Shown: piece after piece, positions 24,078 to 35,700 of the stretch
Layout of the letters: every line of letters begins with the position of its first letter
Numbering within the stretch: position 1 is the stretch's first letter
Assembly (NCBI GenBank): GCA_011009095.1
Contig: VTPC01000653.1
Span: 151,328-215,327 of the forward strand
DNA: 64,000 bases
Direction: 5' to 3'
Origin: Ignelater luminosus
Lineage: Eukaryota > Arthropoda > Insecta > Coleoptera > Elateridae
Position numbers and translations under genes: made by a program
The notes under the pieces: generated by a model
Databases searched by the model: none
What the model was told of the DNA's origin: nothing
Seen by the model: the letters and a program-made list of their open reading frames with translations, nothing else

Positions 24078-24145
24078 GGCGGCGTTTACGGCAACTTACG
24101 ATACAAATTGATGCCTTAGTCTGTCTTCCTAACGTAAACGCCGCC
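24078..24145. repeat. 13-bp perfect GC-rich inverted repeat with a 42-bp loop
   Basis: GGCGGCGTTTACG at 24078-24090 is exactly complementary to 24133-24145. Such a GC-rich stem stands out in AT-rich DNA. It could be a miniature transposon with short terminal repeats or a hairpin in a transcript. No target duplication was seen. Confidence 0.7.
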
Positions 24146-24492
24146 TTCAATCTAAATCGTTTTCTTTGTCCTTTCACAAAAAAAATTCTTTTCTTTTACA
24201 TCTCTGGTAGATAGGATGATTCTGTACGCCTACATTAAGGTGGGTGGCTGTTAAGTTGTTCGTCTGAACGAGCTTATGTCAAATTTCACCAAGGAGGACT
24301 CTTTTGTAAACATGGAGAAAAGTAATAAATCGCCGTCTTTAGACCGTTTCAATTCGTAGGGGGCCTCTTCAGGACATTAAAGAAAAGCACGGTAACTGTT
24401 TTGACAAAAATAGAGAAAGTGGGGGTTTATATACACAAAGGAAAGGTTACTCGATTGTAACTGTGGTCGAAAGTCATCGTGCAGACTGATTT

Positions 24493-24789
24493 TTAAATGG
24501 CGGAAAGTGGATACCCTGCATCGCAATATTTGTGAATTTTTATTGCTCCCCTGATCTTTTTGGTGTAATAGAAATGATTTTGAGATAATAGACGTGTCTT
24601 CAAGCAATATCTTATGTACGTATGTCCTGTCTCGTGTTGATGTTCGGCAACAGCAGATGTAGATAAGCGGCCTGATCCTATACACAGCTTGTGTTCAGTA
24701 ATGTGTGATTTAATCGAGCGATCAGTTTGTCCGATGTATACTGACCCACAGGAGCATGGTATGCTGTACTCTCTTTCAAATGATAGTGG
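24493..24789 (-). pseudogene. Penelope-like element, GIY-YIG endonuclease domain relic
   Basis: An uninterrupted minus-strand frame of about 98 codons ends at a TAA (24495-24493). It reads FEREYSIPCSCGSVYIGQTD, then RSIKSHITEHKLCI, SAVAEHQHETGH and KKIRGAIKIHKYCDAGYPLS. This is the Penelope-type GIY-YIG nuclease: Y-x-I-PC-x-C at the GIY position, YIGQT at the YIG position, the conserved R..EH block, AVAEH...TGH, and the E/A-I.I.K end block where the catalytic Glu (REAIEI) appears changed to Gly (RGAIKI). The nuclease would nick DNA at the insertion site. The upstream part of the protein is cut off at 24789 by island 3 and seems to resume at 26224. Confidence 0.88.
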
Positions 24790-26223
24790 CCCGACCTCAG
24801 TTTAAAAATCTATCTTTTTGAGCATCTCGGCCCTTCGGGTCTATCGGATCTATCGAGACGTTTGAATCTCGTGGACTGTTGGGTCTTTTGAGCTTCTCGG
24901 CCCTTCGGATCTGTCGGACTTTTTGAACTTCTCAGACTTTCGGGTCTTTCCGATCTATCGAGACGTTTGAATCTCGTGGACCGTTGGGGCTTCTGAACTT
25001 CTGGGCCCTTCGGGACTATCGGGCCATTTGGATTTCTCCGGTCTGTCGGGCTATACGGGCCATTTGTCGGGCTTTCTGGACTTTTCGGCCTTGCGGGTCT
25101 ATCGGATCTATCGAGACGTTTGGATCTCGTGGACTGTTGGGGCTTTTGAGCTTCTCGGCTCTTTAGATCTGTCGGGCCGTTTGAATTTCTCGGGTCTGTC
25201 GGACTTTTTGGACTTTTCGGCCTTTCGGGTCTTTTGGATCTATCGAGACGTTTGGATCTCGTGGACTGTTGGGGCTTTTGAGCTTCTCGGCTCTTTAGAT
25301 CTGTCGGGCCGTTTGGATTTCTCGGGTCTGTCGGACTTTTTGAAGTTCTCGGCCTTTCGGGTCTTTCGGATCTATCGAGACGTTTGGATCTCGTGGACCG
25401 TTGGGCCTTCTGAAGTTCTTAGCCCTTCGGATCTATCAGGCCGTTTGAATTTCTCGGGTCTGTCGGGCTATACAGGCCATTTGTCGGTTTTTTTGAACTT
25501 CTCGGCCCTTCGGGTCTATCGGATCTATCGAGAAGTTTGAATCTAGTGCACCGTTGGGACTTTATGAACTTCTCGGCTCTTCGGGTCTCTAGGGTCTATC
25601 GGGCCGTTTGAATCTCTCGGGTCTGTCGAGTCATACTCGTCTATCGGGCCATTTGACGGGCTATTTGGACTTCTTGGCCCTTCGGGTCTTTGAATTTGAA
25701 TTTGCCGGCAGTCGGGTCTTTTGAACTTGTCGGCCCTTCGGATTTCTCAGGTCTATCGGGCCTGTTGGACCATTTGTCAGGCTTTTTGGACTTTTCGGTC
25801 CTTCGGGTCTTTCGGATCTATCAAGACGTTTGAATCTAGTGGACCGTTGGGCCTTTTTGAACTTCTCGGCTCTTCAGGTCTATTGGGCTGTTTGGATTTT
25901 CCTGGTCTGTCGGGGTATACGGGCCATTTGTCGGGCTTTTTGGATTTTTCGACTCTTCGGATCTCTCGGATCTATCTGTCGGGCCATACCACCCTATGGG
26001 TTTATCTATCGAGATTTTTGGACTTCTTGGCCCTTCGGGTCTATCAGATCTTTTGAATCGGTCCTGTCGTCGGGCCATCGGGTCTATCGGGCGAGCCTTT
26101 TGAGCTCCTCGACCCTTCGGATTCTTCTGTCAGAGACTTCTTGGGTCCATCAGGCCGATCAAGAAGTTAAAGGGTTTTTAGGGCTGCGTCAAGCCTGGAA
26201 ATTTCGGCTTGTGCAAGGCTCTA
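24790..26223 (+). mobile_element. GC-rich tandem-repeat island, copy 3, inserted in the Penelope-like relic
   Basis: It starts CCCGACCTCAGTTTAAAAAT and carries the shared right-end block (AGAAGTT..., then GGGCTGCGTCAAG at 26181-26193), followed by a tail ending GCAAGGCTCTA. Inside, a 132-bp unit is exact in length: TGGATCTCGTGGACTG starts near 25121, 25253 and 25385. Flanks on both sides belong to the same Penelope-like frame, and the codon TGG (complement CCA, Pro) is present at both junctions (24787-24789 and 26224-26226), consistent with a 3-bp target duplication. No transposase or other recognisable protein is encoded, although long repeat-derived frames exist (25028-25540 plus). Confidence 0.75.
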
Positions 26224-26640
26224 TGGGTGGTCATCTTTAGGAGAAGCTGTAAAATTTTGTTTGTGGACCTGAAGATGATTTTTTTTGTTTTCTATGTCCA
26301 GTTATGAATGTAGGTGAGAAAGCAGTGGAGAGGAATGCAGTTGTATTCTAAAGAGCCTTTCTTGGAGAAAGATCAGGGCGTTGCTTGATAATCATGTTTA
26401 TGTCTTGTTCGTTGTAATAATTGTTCAGAAAACTGCTCCGGACGTGCTCTCGTTCTCCTGGGATATTGTTGAGTTGCGAGATGGGAATTGAACAATGAGC
26501 GACAGGGTTTGGCCTTGTCTGCAAAACAAAGAAAACTCGCAAAAGCCAGGGAAGAAGTTTATTAGAGTAAAAGTCATGGAGTTAGGGAAATATAGATCCT
26601 CCACCATGTTATTTTGTAGCCCAAGAAGAGGGCCCACATG
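26224..26640 (-). pseudogene. Probable upstream part of the same Penelope-like element
   Basis: The minus strand ends with FTASPKDDHP directly at the island junction; a KD-type motif shortly before the GIY-YIG domain is usual in Penelope-like proteins. Further upstream, in shifting frames, come DFYSNKLLPW, which resembles the YYSNHP motif after the RT, and REHVRSSFLNNYYNEQDINM, which resembles the helical linker H...L..NGY....I between RT and nuclease. A frameshift lies between these parts. The RT itself is not recognisable upstream. The assignment rests on short motifs plus the fit with the nuclease on the other side of the island. Confidence 0.55.
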
Positions 26641-27815
26641 TTTGGTTTAGAGACACGCCTTAAGCTGGCTTTGGCCACCATTAAAAACGGGATGATTCTT
26701 GAGGTGATTTCTGCTAAATTTTAATTGTCTAAATTTGACTTTTACACATTACACTATCGACGAAGCTATAAACCAACAAGGATACGTTCCGATTTCGAGT
26801 GTTTCGCCCAAGGTGAAGTTTATAAGGCATCGTACAACTTTACACTGCTAAACTATACCTCATGGAACAAATTTGGGAAAGTTACAGCACTTTTCCCTCA
26901 GGCAAAGAATATTCGCCTGGATATTAAATCAGAACGCCAAGAAATTTTGTAAATACGGCGGAAAAGAGGTGAACAACACCTGCAATTCATTGTGGTCAGA
27001 GCTGACAATAAGTCTGTAGATGTGACGATTTTACAACGCTATGTATGCTTCTGCAGGATTGTGTCGTCTCTTTCGTGTTTGACTTATTGGGGTCATTAGA
27101 TTTCTGACACCAATAGAAATGTTTGTGGTCTTGGTACAGGCCAATTTGCTAGTAGTTATGAGTGAAAACAAACAGGTTTTGTTAGAGTTTTTTAGCAATA
27201 AACTGCCACCAATTGTGTCTTTTTATGCTTCTAGGATTTAAGTATTTTGCTCTTGATGGAAATTATTTATTTGGCTTAATGGGTTTGATGACTGTGAGAT
27301 ATCAGACTGTGGATTTTGAGTCTCACGTTTACTAAACTTTTGCCCAGCTTAGGTTTCAACTGAGCATGACGATTTGTAATTTTGCTTCTTAGCCTAGAAG
27401 CGATTCATCGCCCAACCAACCCCCCCAAAGACGAAGATCAACGAAAGCTATTGTTTCTGCAAGGTTTGAAATTAAAGAAATTGAACTGACTAACTGGTTC
27501 ACTCAAAGAGTTAAAAAGATTGAAAGCTAAATATGCTACCAGTTCAGAAAGGGCATTACACTTAAGAAAGAAATCTGCTATTTTGGTATCAGGCCTAGTA
27601 TTCGTAAGGTGTTGTTGTTATGTACGATTTAGTTCTTCGAAGAGGTCGACTAGAAAAATGAGGCTTAGTGTCTCTGGGGTGTAGAAGCTTGCGCACTGAC
27701 TGCTGACCTTTACCGAAGGACCTAATCTTACTGAACTTCGCTTACCTCTGACCTCTACCAGTCCTAACTACGTCATTAACTAAAGTCTTTTTCTGAATTC
27801 TCATCGGTTTTTTTA
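26641..27815. other. Unrecognised region with a 75-codon frame and TE-like debris
   Basis: The plus-strand frame 26725-26952 (75 codons) contains DFECFAQGEVYKASYNFTLL and is followed by coding-like pieces such as CRLFRV and LEFFSNKLPPIVSFYASR in other frames up to about 27260. No family was recognised. At 27697-27740 a phrase CTGACCTTTACCGAAGGACC recurs at about 28069 as CTGACCTCTACCGAAAACC. Confidence 0.3.
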
Positions 27816-28070
27816 CAGAATTTCTAGATATTTAAGGCCCTTGTAACAATAATTTTTTATGCCTGCTTAAGTTAATCTTCCGTCTCGTGAGAGGTCGATT
27901 TTATCTCATCTCCATTTCAGGCTGTTATCCTTTTGCCCTGCATATAACTTTATGCACAAGGACAGTTTGTTTTTAATTAATTCTTTGTTTTACTAATCTG
28001 TCATTAATCTTTTGCTAAGGGTGGTTAATACTCTGTAGTAAAGCTAGACACCCAGTATAAATTTATCCTG
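27816..28070 (+). repeat. 255-bp direct repeat, copy A (possible LTR)
   Basis: Starts CAGAATTTCTAGATATTTAA and ends near CCCAGTATAAATTT. Matches 29321-29573 along its whole length at roughly 80% identity by eye. Contains CATATAACTTTATG, a possible TATA-like motif. No clear TG...CA ends. Confidence 0.8.
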
Positions 28071-29320
28071 CTGACCTCTACCGAAAACCTAATCTTTTCT
28101 GTTGTCCTTGGCACCTCGAACGAACGCGATACACGCAGGAGCAGCACTACAAGAACAGAATTTCTGGCTTAAGAATCTCCGACGCTGAAAAGTCAATGAG
28201 AGGGACGTCATCATTTAGAACCAACGAAGGAGAGTTCGATTGCATACTCTCTTTTAGCACAACATCGACCAGGATCTGACGAGCTACAGAAGGAACGTTC
28301 AACGAGGCCACTTTTTCTAGAAATTGGATAAATTAAAGGTCTGTAAAATCATCCGAATCTGGTCGTCAAGGATCATGAAGGCCTCAATAAGCCAATGACA
28401 TTCGTTGATAACCTCTTTTGAGATCTTCTGCTAACTCAAATTTTTCGAAGTTACGGTTATTATCACTCTTTCTTGTCAACATCTCTAAATGCTCAAGCTC
28501 TTGGTGTAACTAGTGGAACTCTCCATCCTGGTACCTTATCCTAATACAAACTGTAAGAGAAACAAAAAATTTTCTCAATGACTAACCCAACATTTTTTAA
28601 AATTTTCTATACAAAAGTGCATGATGATGTATCTGACACTAAGATAATAAATGGCTTTTACGAGAAAAGGGATTTGTAAAAACCATTTTTAGTTGATGAT
28701 AATGTCCTGTGATAATGATTCATACCTAATTCGTTCCGGCCATTTTGATTATTATCCTTACAAATTGATATGCGACAAACAATAAATCATAACAATTTAT
28801 GAACATTATTGTCATTACTATCATAATTATTATAATCATTGTATTGTAATACATTTCGAACAATTTAAGTTCCCTCTCTGTTTTTACATTCATTATATTC
28901 AAACTTCATTACTCGAGTAATTTAAATAACAAATTCCGAAATTTGTAGGTAGTAACAAAAGTTAAGCAAGAAACAACTAAAAGACAGAATAGTATTAGAA
29001 TTGTTGTTTTCAACTTGGCATTTAACAAGCACTAATGATAATGTTCGAGGAAAAAAAGGATGAGAAATGCTACTTGCTGTAGCTACTAGTACCTATTACG
29101 TAGTATGCATATTAAAATCTCATTTTGTCGATAGTGCAGACCCATTAACTTTATAGTGTTTTAATGGTAATTGTTCCTAGTATTAGAAATTCAAATTCAT
29201 TGGTTATTACTTGCTGACATATGCTGTTCGTAAACTTTGAGGTTTTAGATTGAAAAAGAATTAAGATTTCAGTTTCTTTTTACATAAATAGCTGGTTTAA
29301 GTAAGTTTTTCTCTGAATTG
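28071..29320. other. Sequence between the two 255-bp repeats
   Basis: 28080-28550 is less AT-rich and gives short protein-like pieces (for example SDAEKSMRGTSSFRTNEGEF on the plus strand) with stops. 28560-29300 is AT-rich. If the repeats are LTRs, this is the remnant of the internal region, but no RT, integrase or protease is visible. Confidence 0.35.
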
Positions 29321-29573
29321 CAGAATTTCTAGATATTTAAGGCCTTTGTAACAATAATTTTTTATGTCTGCTTGAAGTTAATCTTTCGTCTTGTGAGACA
29401 TCGATTTTATCTCATCTCCTTTTCAGGGTGTTATTCTTCTGCCCTGTATATAATTTTGTGTACAAGGATCGTTTCTGTTATCTGGTTCTTTGTTTTACTA
29501 ATCCAGCATCAATCATTTGCTCGAGTTTGGTTAATTATGTGTATTAAAGCTAGATACCCAGTATAAATTTTCC
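29321..29573 (+). repeat. 255-bp direct repeat, copy B (possible LTR)
   Basis: Partner of 27816-28070 at an offset of 1505 bp, in the same orientation. The similarity begins and ends at the same points in both copies. Confidence 0.8.
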
Positions 29574-29744
29574 CAGCTTTTTGAAGAGAAATAGCATTTT
29601 CTCGTTTTTCATTCTTTTTCCACCTTATTCTGGTTTTTATCATTAGAGGTTCACTTTCAGTTATAATTTGTTAACATTTAAAAGTCAGGATTTGATTTTT
29701 TTGTTTAAATGCTGCTATCGGCTTACATCAATAGGAGTTTCTAT

Positions 29745-30120
29745 TTTACATTGTTAGTGGTTTTTCTGAAGTTAGGGACTCGCCTCCGTTATCAGGTCCG
29801 TTATCATATCATCAATTTTCACTAATTAATTTTTAGCTTAAGAGTTTTTCTTGTGTAAAATCTTCTAGGTTTTTCTTCTCAAAAGACACCTGTCTCTAAG
29901 CCTGTTCATCCGCGATAAGGATACCAACTTAAGTCACTTATCCTTCCAATGGTTTAAGTCGCTTCCAGGGTCGTTTTCACTATTGGTAAAATTCATTACC
30001 CCTGTCAACTCATTTAGGATCTCATTTACTCTTACCACGTTCTTTTTTTCAAGTCTTGCTTATCTTTCTAGCTTCTTGATTACAAGAAGAGCTTCTGCTT
30101 CCGAGCAAAAGAAACCCAAA
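29745..30120 (-). repeat. Dispersed repeat shared with 44.6 kb, coding-like on the minus strand
   Basis: Shares the blocks TTACATTGTTAGTGG, GTTAGGGACTCGCCTCCG, TATCAGGTC and GTCGCTTCCAGGGTCG with 44610-45020 in the same order and direction. On the minus strand it reads AEALLVIKKLER and VRVNEILNELTGVMNF, protein-like with stops. It could be an ORF1 or gag fragment belonging with the LINE just upstream on this strand. The family was not recognised. Confidence 0.55.
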
Positions 30121-30299
30121 AGGGTGCTTTATTCTATCACAAATTAATAGAATACTAATTATGAGGTTTCTGTTTACTCTCCATATTTTTGTTACATCTT
30201 ACAGTGTTGGCCTAAATATTTTTATTCTTATCTCAATTTGACTTATACCACTTCCCATTGCTGCCTTGACTCTACGGCCATGAAACGGACCTGCGTTTC

Positions 30300-32700
30300 A
30301 TCATCAATCACTTAGCGTCACTATCGCACTGCACTTAACTTTATTACACTTCCTACATTTGAGTCTCTTGTCTCCTTGCTGGCTTGGTTTGGATTTTCAT
30401 TGGACTGATGACTTGTGGCCGTTCCTTCTGTCTTAGTTTCATGTTGGCAGTTGCACTTCCTAAGACGGGCTGTGCTGTTCAAAGCCTGCCACGGCCTCTG
30501 CAATTGTCTGTTCTTCCAATATGAGTCTTTTCAGTTCTTCTGGTGGGATGGGCCACTTCGGAAGCAGCTGTTGAAAGTGTCATCGTGGCTGGTGATACGC
30601 TTCGCATTCATACAGTCGATGTATAGAGTTGTTCTCGATCTCGAAGACGCAGTGAAGGAAATTTGGTTTGTTTGCTTTCCCTACTCGGAAAAGGTGTTGT
30701 GTCCCGTTAGAATGCTAACCACTGCTAGCGATGGTTGGAAAGTTTTCCCAGCGACTGAGCTTTCTAAGACGTTGTCTTCGGACGTGTACGTTCTTGCTTT
30801 TCTATGAAATTGGTTATCCCCTTGCACGTATCTTGGTCAGGACATATTCTTCTTCGAGCAACTGGCGAAGTGCGGGATACTTTGCCAAATTTTGGGTCGC
30901 TTCCGCTGAGACAATGTTATACGTTGCTATGACAGTCCTTATTGTTAGGCTGTGCAGGCTTTTCTTGTTATCGTAAGATGGAGATGATTACTCAGTCGTA
31001 TGGTGGGTTGCCCTATTTCCATTGTGCCTGGTATCGCAAGCTCTGCTTGATATTTTTGAGTTTTTTGGTTGAAGAGAACTCTGGCATTGATGTGGACTCT
31101 CAAATACTTCATGTGTGTTACCCTTGCTACCAGTTGATCATTTACACGTGCAGTTGGAATTCTGCGTGACTTGCCTTGAAAGATCATATACACCGTTTTG
31201 TGGGATGAAATCTTTAGTTTATGAGCTACTGTCCATATTTCTAGTTCTCTTATGACAATGGCCAGCTTCCGTTTTAGCTTAGTACGATTATCGGCTCTAA
31301 TAACGGCCACTACATCGTCAGTACAGTGTTCTATCTCTTGGTTGAGTGGTGAGTCCACAGCAACATTCCAAAGCCTTGCGAGCATCCGCTAGTTAGATTT
31401 TTGATGACTGCCTTATTTTGTGGTTCGTACTTTATCTTTCTCTGTCTTTTAGACAGTTACGAATGATCTGGACCAGCTTTGAAAGTAACCCCATTTTTTG
31501 TATATGTAGAACTGTCTAAAAGGTGATGGAATACGCCACTAATATTTACTGATAGGGCGACGATTTGCTTATGGTCTCCTTTGTGTAGTGTTTGCTTTAA
31601 TTTTTCTATTGCGTTGATCTTCCTTCTCTGTTTTCTGAAGTTGTATTGTCCTGGTTGATGAAGTTGCCTGCCTCGTTTATGATGCATCCTCTAATCAGTC
31701 TTTCGGAAACTTTTCCGATCCCAGGAAGCACGATAGTCGGTCGGATCTTTGTCTGCCTCTTTTCCTCTTTTTCACGCTCTGGGGAAGTACCCCATCATGA
31801 GGCAATTGTTGTACAGGCGTCAGAGGTAATCGGCAAGCGTGGGAGCTAGGATTTTGAGAACGAGTTTCATCTCATTCTGGAACCGTTTTATCTTTGATTC
31901 GGCTGACCGCTTGTAGTACAGCTTCTTTGATTATTTCCACGTTTACGGCAGGATTACCCTCAACACTTCTCGCACCTCGACGCACCTCCGCGTGGGCTGG
32001 AAGTCAAACTTCTCATTGTCATCCGGGAATTTTTGCTTATTTACCGCTTTAGAGTGAGCCGTGGTATTCGTTCGTGTGACCATTATCTGAACGGACTTTG
32101 TTTTGATTCTCGAGGCGGCCATTTTGTGTATTGTGCCCTAAGGGTCTGAAGCAAGTTCATTTTCTTGTCTATTTTTGTTTTTAGTCTATTTTTCTTAGAA
32201 TGTTATTGCTCATAAAGTTGTAATCTGGTGTGCTGGCAGCTCGTTGGGCCTCTTTTCGTGCTCTTTCAATCGGTCGAATATAATTTTTGTCGTTATATAC
32301 CTTCCTTTTGTGCAAGACTTCATTCGTGATTCTCTGAAGTCGATTTGTCAAGGCTTCTATTCTCATGTCTATATTCTGAATGGTAGATTCCCAGAGTAAT
32401 TGCTCCATCTCTTTTAGGAGTCTCTCTGCTCTTTCTATTAGCTCTTCTTTATTAATGTTTGGGTGTTTCATATTTCTTGTCTCCCAATATAAGTTTGTTA
32501 ATTATTATATTATGGTCGCTTTCGTCCTTGTTTTCTCTAACTCTCCGGCTTTGAATGGTTCTCTCAGTATTTCTTCGTACTTTGCACAAGGTCAACGTTG
32601 CTTTCCCTATTTGGAGACTTGAACGTGGGCGGATTGTCTAGTTCGGTTATACTGTTCTCTCGTTAGGAATTCTAACTTCAGAGTTTGCGTTAAACATTAT
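30300..32700 (-). pseudogene. R1-like LINE ORF2 relic: endonuclease end, RT and C-terminal region
   Basis: Colinear motifs on the minus strand, from high to low coordinates: DNPPTF and ESNVDL (about 32640-32560), typical of the end of the APE endonuclease (PTF...G..S.IDLT); a helical linker (32471-32181); LKILAPTLADYL and NNCLMMGYFPRA (about 31860-31790), the RT entry block (LAP.L..L.N.CL..G.FP..WK); GIGKVSERLI; FRKQRRKINAIEKL and VALSVNISGVFHHL (31687-31457), the QYGFR...S..DA...A..DI..AFD block; CTDDVVAVI (31385-30945), the YADD active site with Y and A lost; LKISSHKTVYMIF; HMKYLRVHI (KYLGV). Near 30700, LTGHNTF matches the C-terminal LTGHG.F block of R1-type elements. Frames shift repeatedly, so it is inactive. 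R1-type LINEs insert by target-primed reverse transcription. Confidence 0.9.
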
Positions 32701-35700
32701 CGTGCCGAAGCTGCAACGCCTACTTTCTCTAGATGTGACTTTTTAGGTTGGCTTGGGGGACTATACGGAACTGCAATTTATCCACGCATAATCTTTTTCG
32801 GTTTAGCAGAGTTTTGGCAGACGTTACTACTAATATGCATTTCTATATTTTCAATAAGATCGAGCATCTCGTGTATGCTTGATGGCTCATTTGTGTTTCC
32901 ATTTTTCTTCACTTCTTCGTCACTCTTTCTTCGACCTGTGCTTCAATAAATCTCAGTTTCTTATTTCAATATTTTATATCACTGTCTCATAAACCAACGT
33001 CTGTATCTGTTTATTACTTTATTCTTTATAGCACCCAAGTGTAGTGAGCAACCAGGTGCGATTACTTATTATCCCAGGGGATAGCTGTCCGGAAGTGACA
33101 AGTTTTCCTTTCGCCGTGCTTTCCGCCTGACCCATTCCAGCAGAGCTCTTTACCATCCACTGGCCTCTAGTTACCGAGCCGTCCATAAGGCATCTTTTGG
33201 GCCACTTTTGTTTATTCTGTTTTGAAGTGGACTCGGCTAGTTGTAGACTTATTGTATGCATTGTTTTCGGGCCAATTAATTATTTAGCTTTGCGGTTCTG
33301 ATTTAGCGAAACTTAAGTATAACTGTGTTCTTGTATTGTGCAATGACCTCCTTGCCTACGCTCGAGGCCACTGCTGAGTTTAGTTGGGCCAAGCCCAAAA
33401 AGGATCTTATTGTAAAGTCTTGTGCCAAGAATTATCTAAATGAGATGACTTTCCTTAAGAAAGCCTGCCATAGGCACCAAACACTTTAACGTCGGCCCTG
33501 CTCTTAGAAGAGCCAAACCACTAAATCGGAAGAGACGGACATGTGGATTTAAGAAGATTGCTTCCAAACAAGATTGAGACATTGTTAGACCTGAAATCTA
33601 CGCTGACTGTTCATTTACTCAAGCTTGGTGGCGCTCTGCGTTCTAGAGACTGAAAGGTAGTTCGATCTCAGAATTTCAGAAACAATAAATTGTTTCGGTT
33701 TCTCATCATTTTATCTGTTGTACCAGTTGTACTTACCAAGACATAATGAGAGAACTCAAACCTTTTAGAAGGTCTCAGTTTGGTTATCTAGCTATCTAGA
33801 GTCTGATTCGTTTGGAGTTTACTTTCAGTTTGACTTTTCTCTTTTGATAGTTCCACTTTTAAAAGACTTCATAACTACGAGAACCTAAAAAGTATCTCGT
33901 TAAGGCTTTAACACGACACAAATTGGACTTTGAGCTTGTATAAAAACCATTAAAAGAAATTTGAGTTTACAGAGTAAAACTTGGAATTCCAAAATATGGA
34001 TCTGCTTACGAACGATATTTACTGAAAGCAAAAAACAAATCTTGTCCCGTTAAATTAATCTAATCTCTAGAGAATATTAAAATCACAGTTTGTTGCTTTT
34101 GAATTTTCTCTTTTTATTTAGTTAACTCGAATATAACAAGAGCCTTTACAAATAAAATTATTTCAGTATTAATTTTCAGAGGAAAATTGAAAAATTTTAC
34201 ACGAACATTTCAGTAGTATGGTGTACATACAATTGTTGAAAGCAAAAAAGGAAAAACCCAACAGTAAATAATTAGAAAAATTAATTAAGTTCGTTTTTGT
34301 TGTCCGCAATATTTACATGTACAAATTAAATCTTTGCAAATACACCGAAATGATCACTTTTTTCCCCTGGTAACCTCTCTGCTAGAAATATTTGTTAAAA
34401 ACCATTTTCTAAATTTCCTCTTTTTATTATTATATATTTCGGCAATATTTTTTATCCTGGCTGGATAGGTAGGAATATTTACATAAATGTAAGGACATTA
34501 TCATCATAAAAATTCATGTACCACATAATGGATTTACTTCATTTATTTTCTTCTAGAGGCTTTTTTGTTTTTTTTTGTTTTCAAGATTTTTATTTCCCTT
34601 AAATTCCTGAATTTTTCAGGTGTTGGAAGATTTAGAATTGTTTTTCTGTGTTAATTCCCTATTACGCCATTAATTCCTTTCTTCATCACTTTGTTTTTTA
34701 ACATTTAACACAAAAGAAAGAAATCGCTCTTTTTCTTTTATTTCTACTTTTAAATGAGTTTTTTTCCTCTCTTTTATACTCGTGTATGTACACGAACAAG
34801 AGTTTGTTCTCTCTCACATACCTGCTGCCATGCAGTTATCTACTACTGTAGATTTACATAAATAAAGAAAATGCCTCCGGCTCATCTGTTTAAATTCAAA
34901 TTTTAATTGGCAATTTTAGTTGATTGTTTATATTAAGTTTTCCCTTGAAATGATGAAACCATTTCTCGTGCAGGGAAGCAAAGCTTGTTTAGAGGAAATA
35001 ATAATTTAATTTTATTTTGCAAGTTTTCTTTAACTAAATATTTTTATTATTTGCGCTTTAAACAAGAACAAGGAAAGTTATCTCGAGGCAATTTAATTTT
35101 ATTATTATACGAGGTTCATACCGAAATTTAATTTTATCTTTCGCTGTTATTATCTACCATAATGAATCCTAACATTTATTTTTTTGTTTTCAGGTAAATA
35201 CATGAAAATACCTACTACATTTCAGTATAAACTGGAAAAGAGGCGGTGGTGGTGAGTTTTTTGCTTCCCCTTTAAATTTTTTCCCTTGCGTGTGTCTTTT
35301 GTAACCCAATGACTTTTTAACCCAGATTGAATCAAACTGCTGAATAGAAAGGAAAATAAGAGATACGATAAAAAAGTAAATTATGCAGGATCATTTAGCA
35401 ACAAGTTTAACCTTTATCTTAACCGATAGATGTATTTCTCTTTTTTTTCTTTTAAATTTCGCTCTTTGTTTGATGGGATGCGGTTACGTCTGTGCTTTGA
35501 ATACAGAAAAAAGAAAATGCTTTTTTTGTCTTTATTTGGAAAACTCTTATTTTATAGAACATTTTAAGTGTGTACTTTATAAAAAAGCAATTCCCCCTTT
35601 TTCTGCTTACATTGTGTTTGTTCAAAGTCTGGGGTAAATGTAGCAGAAACTGCCGTATATTATTAGAGATACATAAGTTTTCCTTGATATATTCAATCTG

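Noticed and set aside
26725..26952. 75-codon frame as a host gene
   Set aside because: Protein-like, but flanked by TE debris on the same strand with stops; no family or exon structure was seen, so it is noted only within the region entry.
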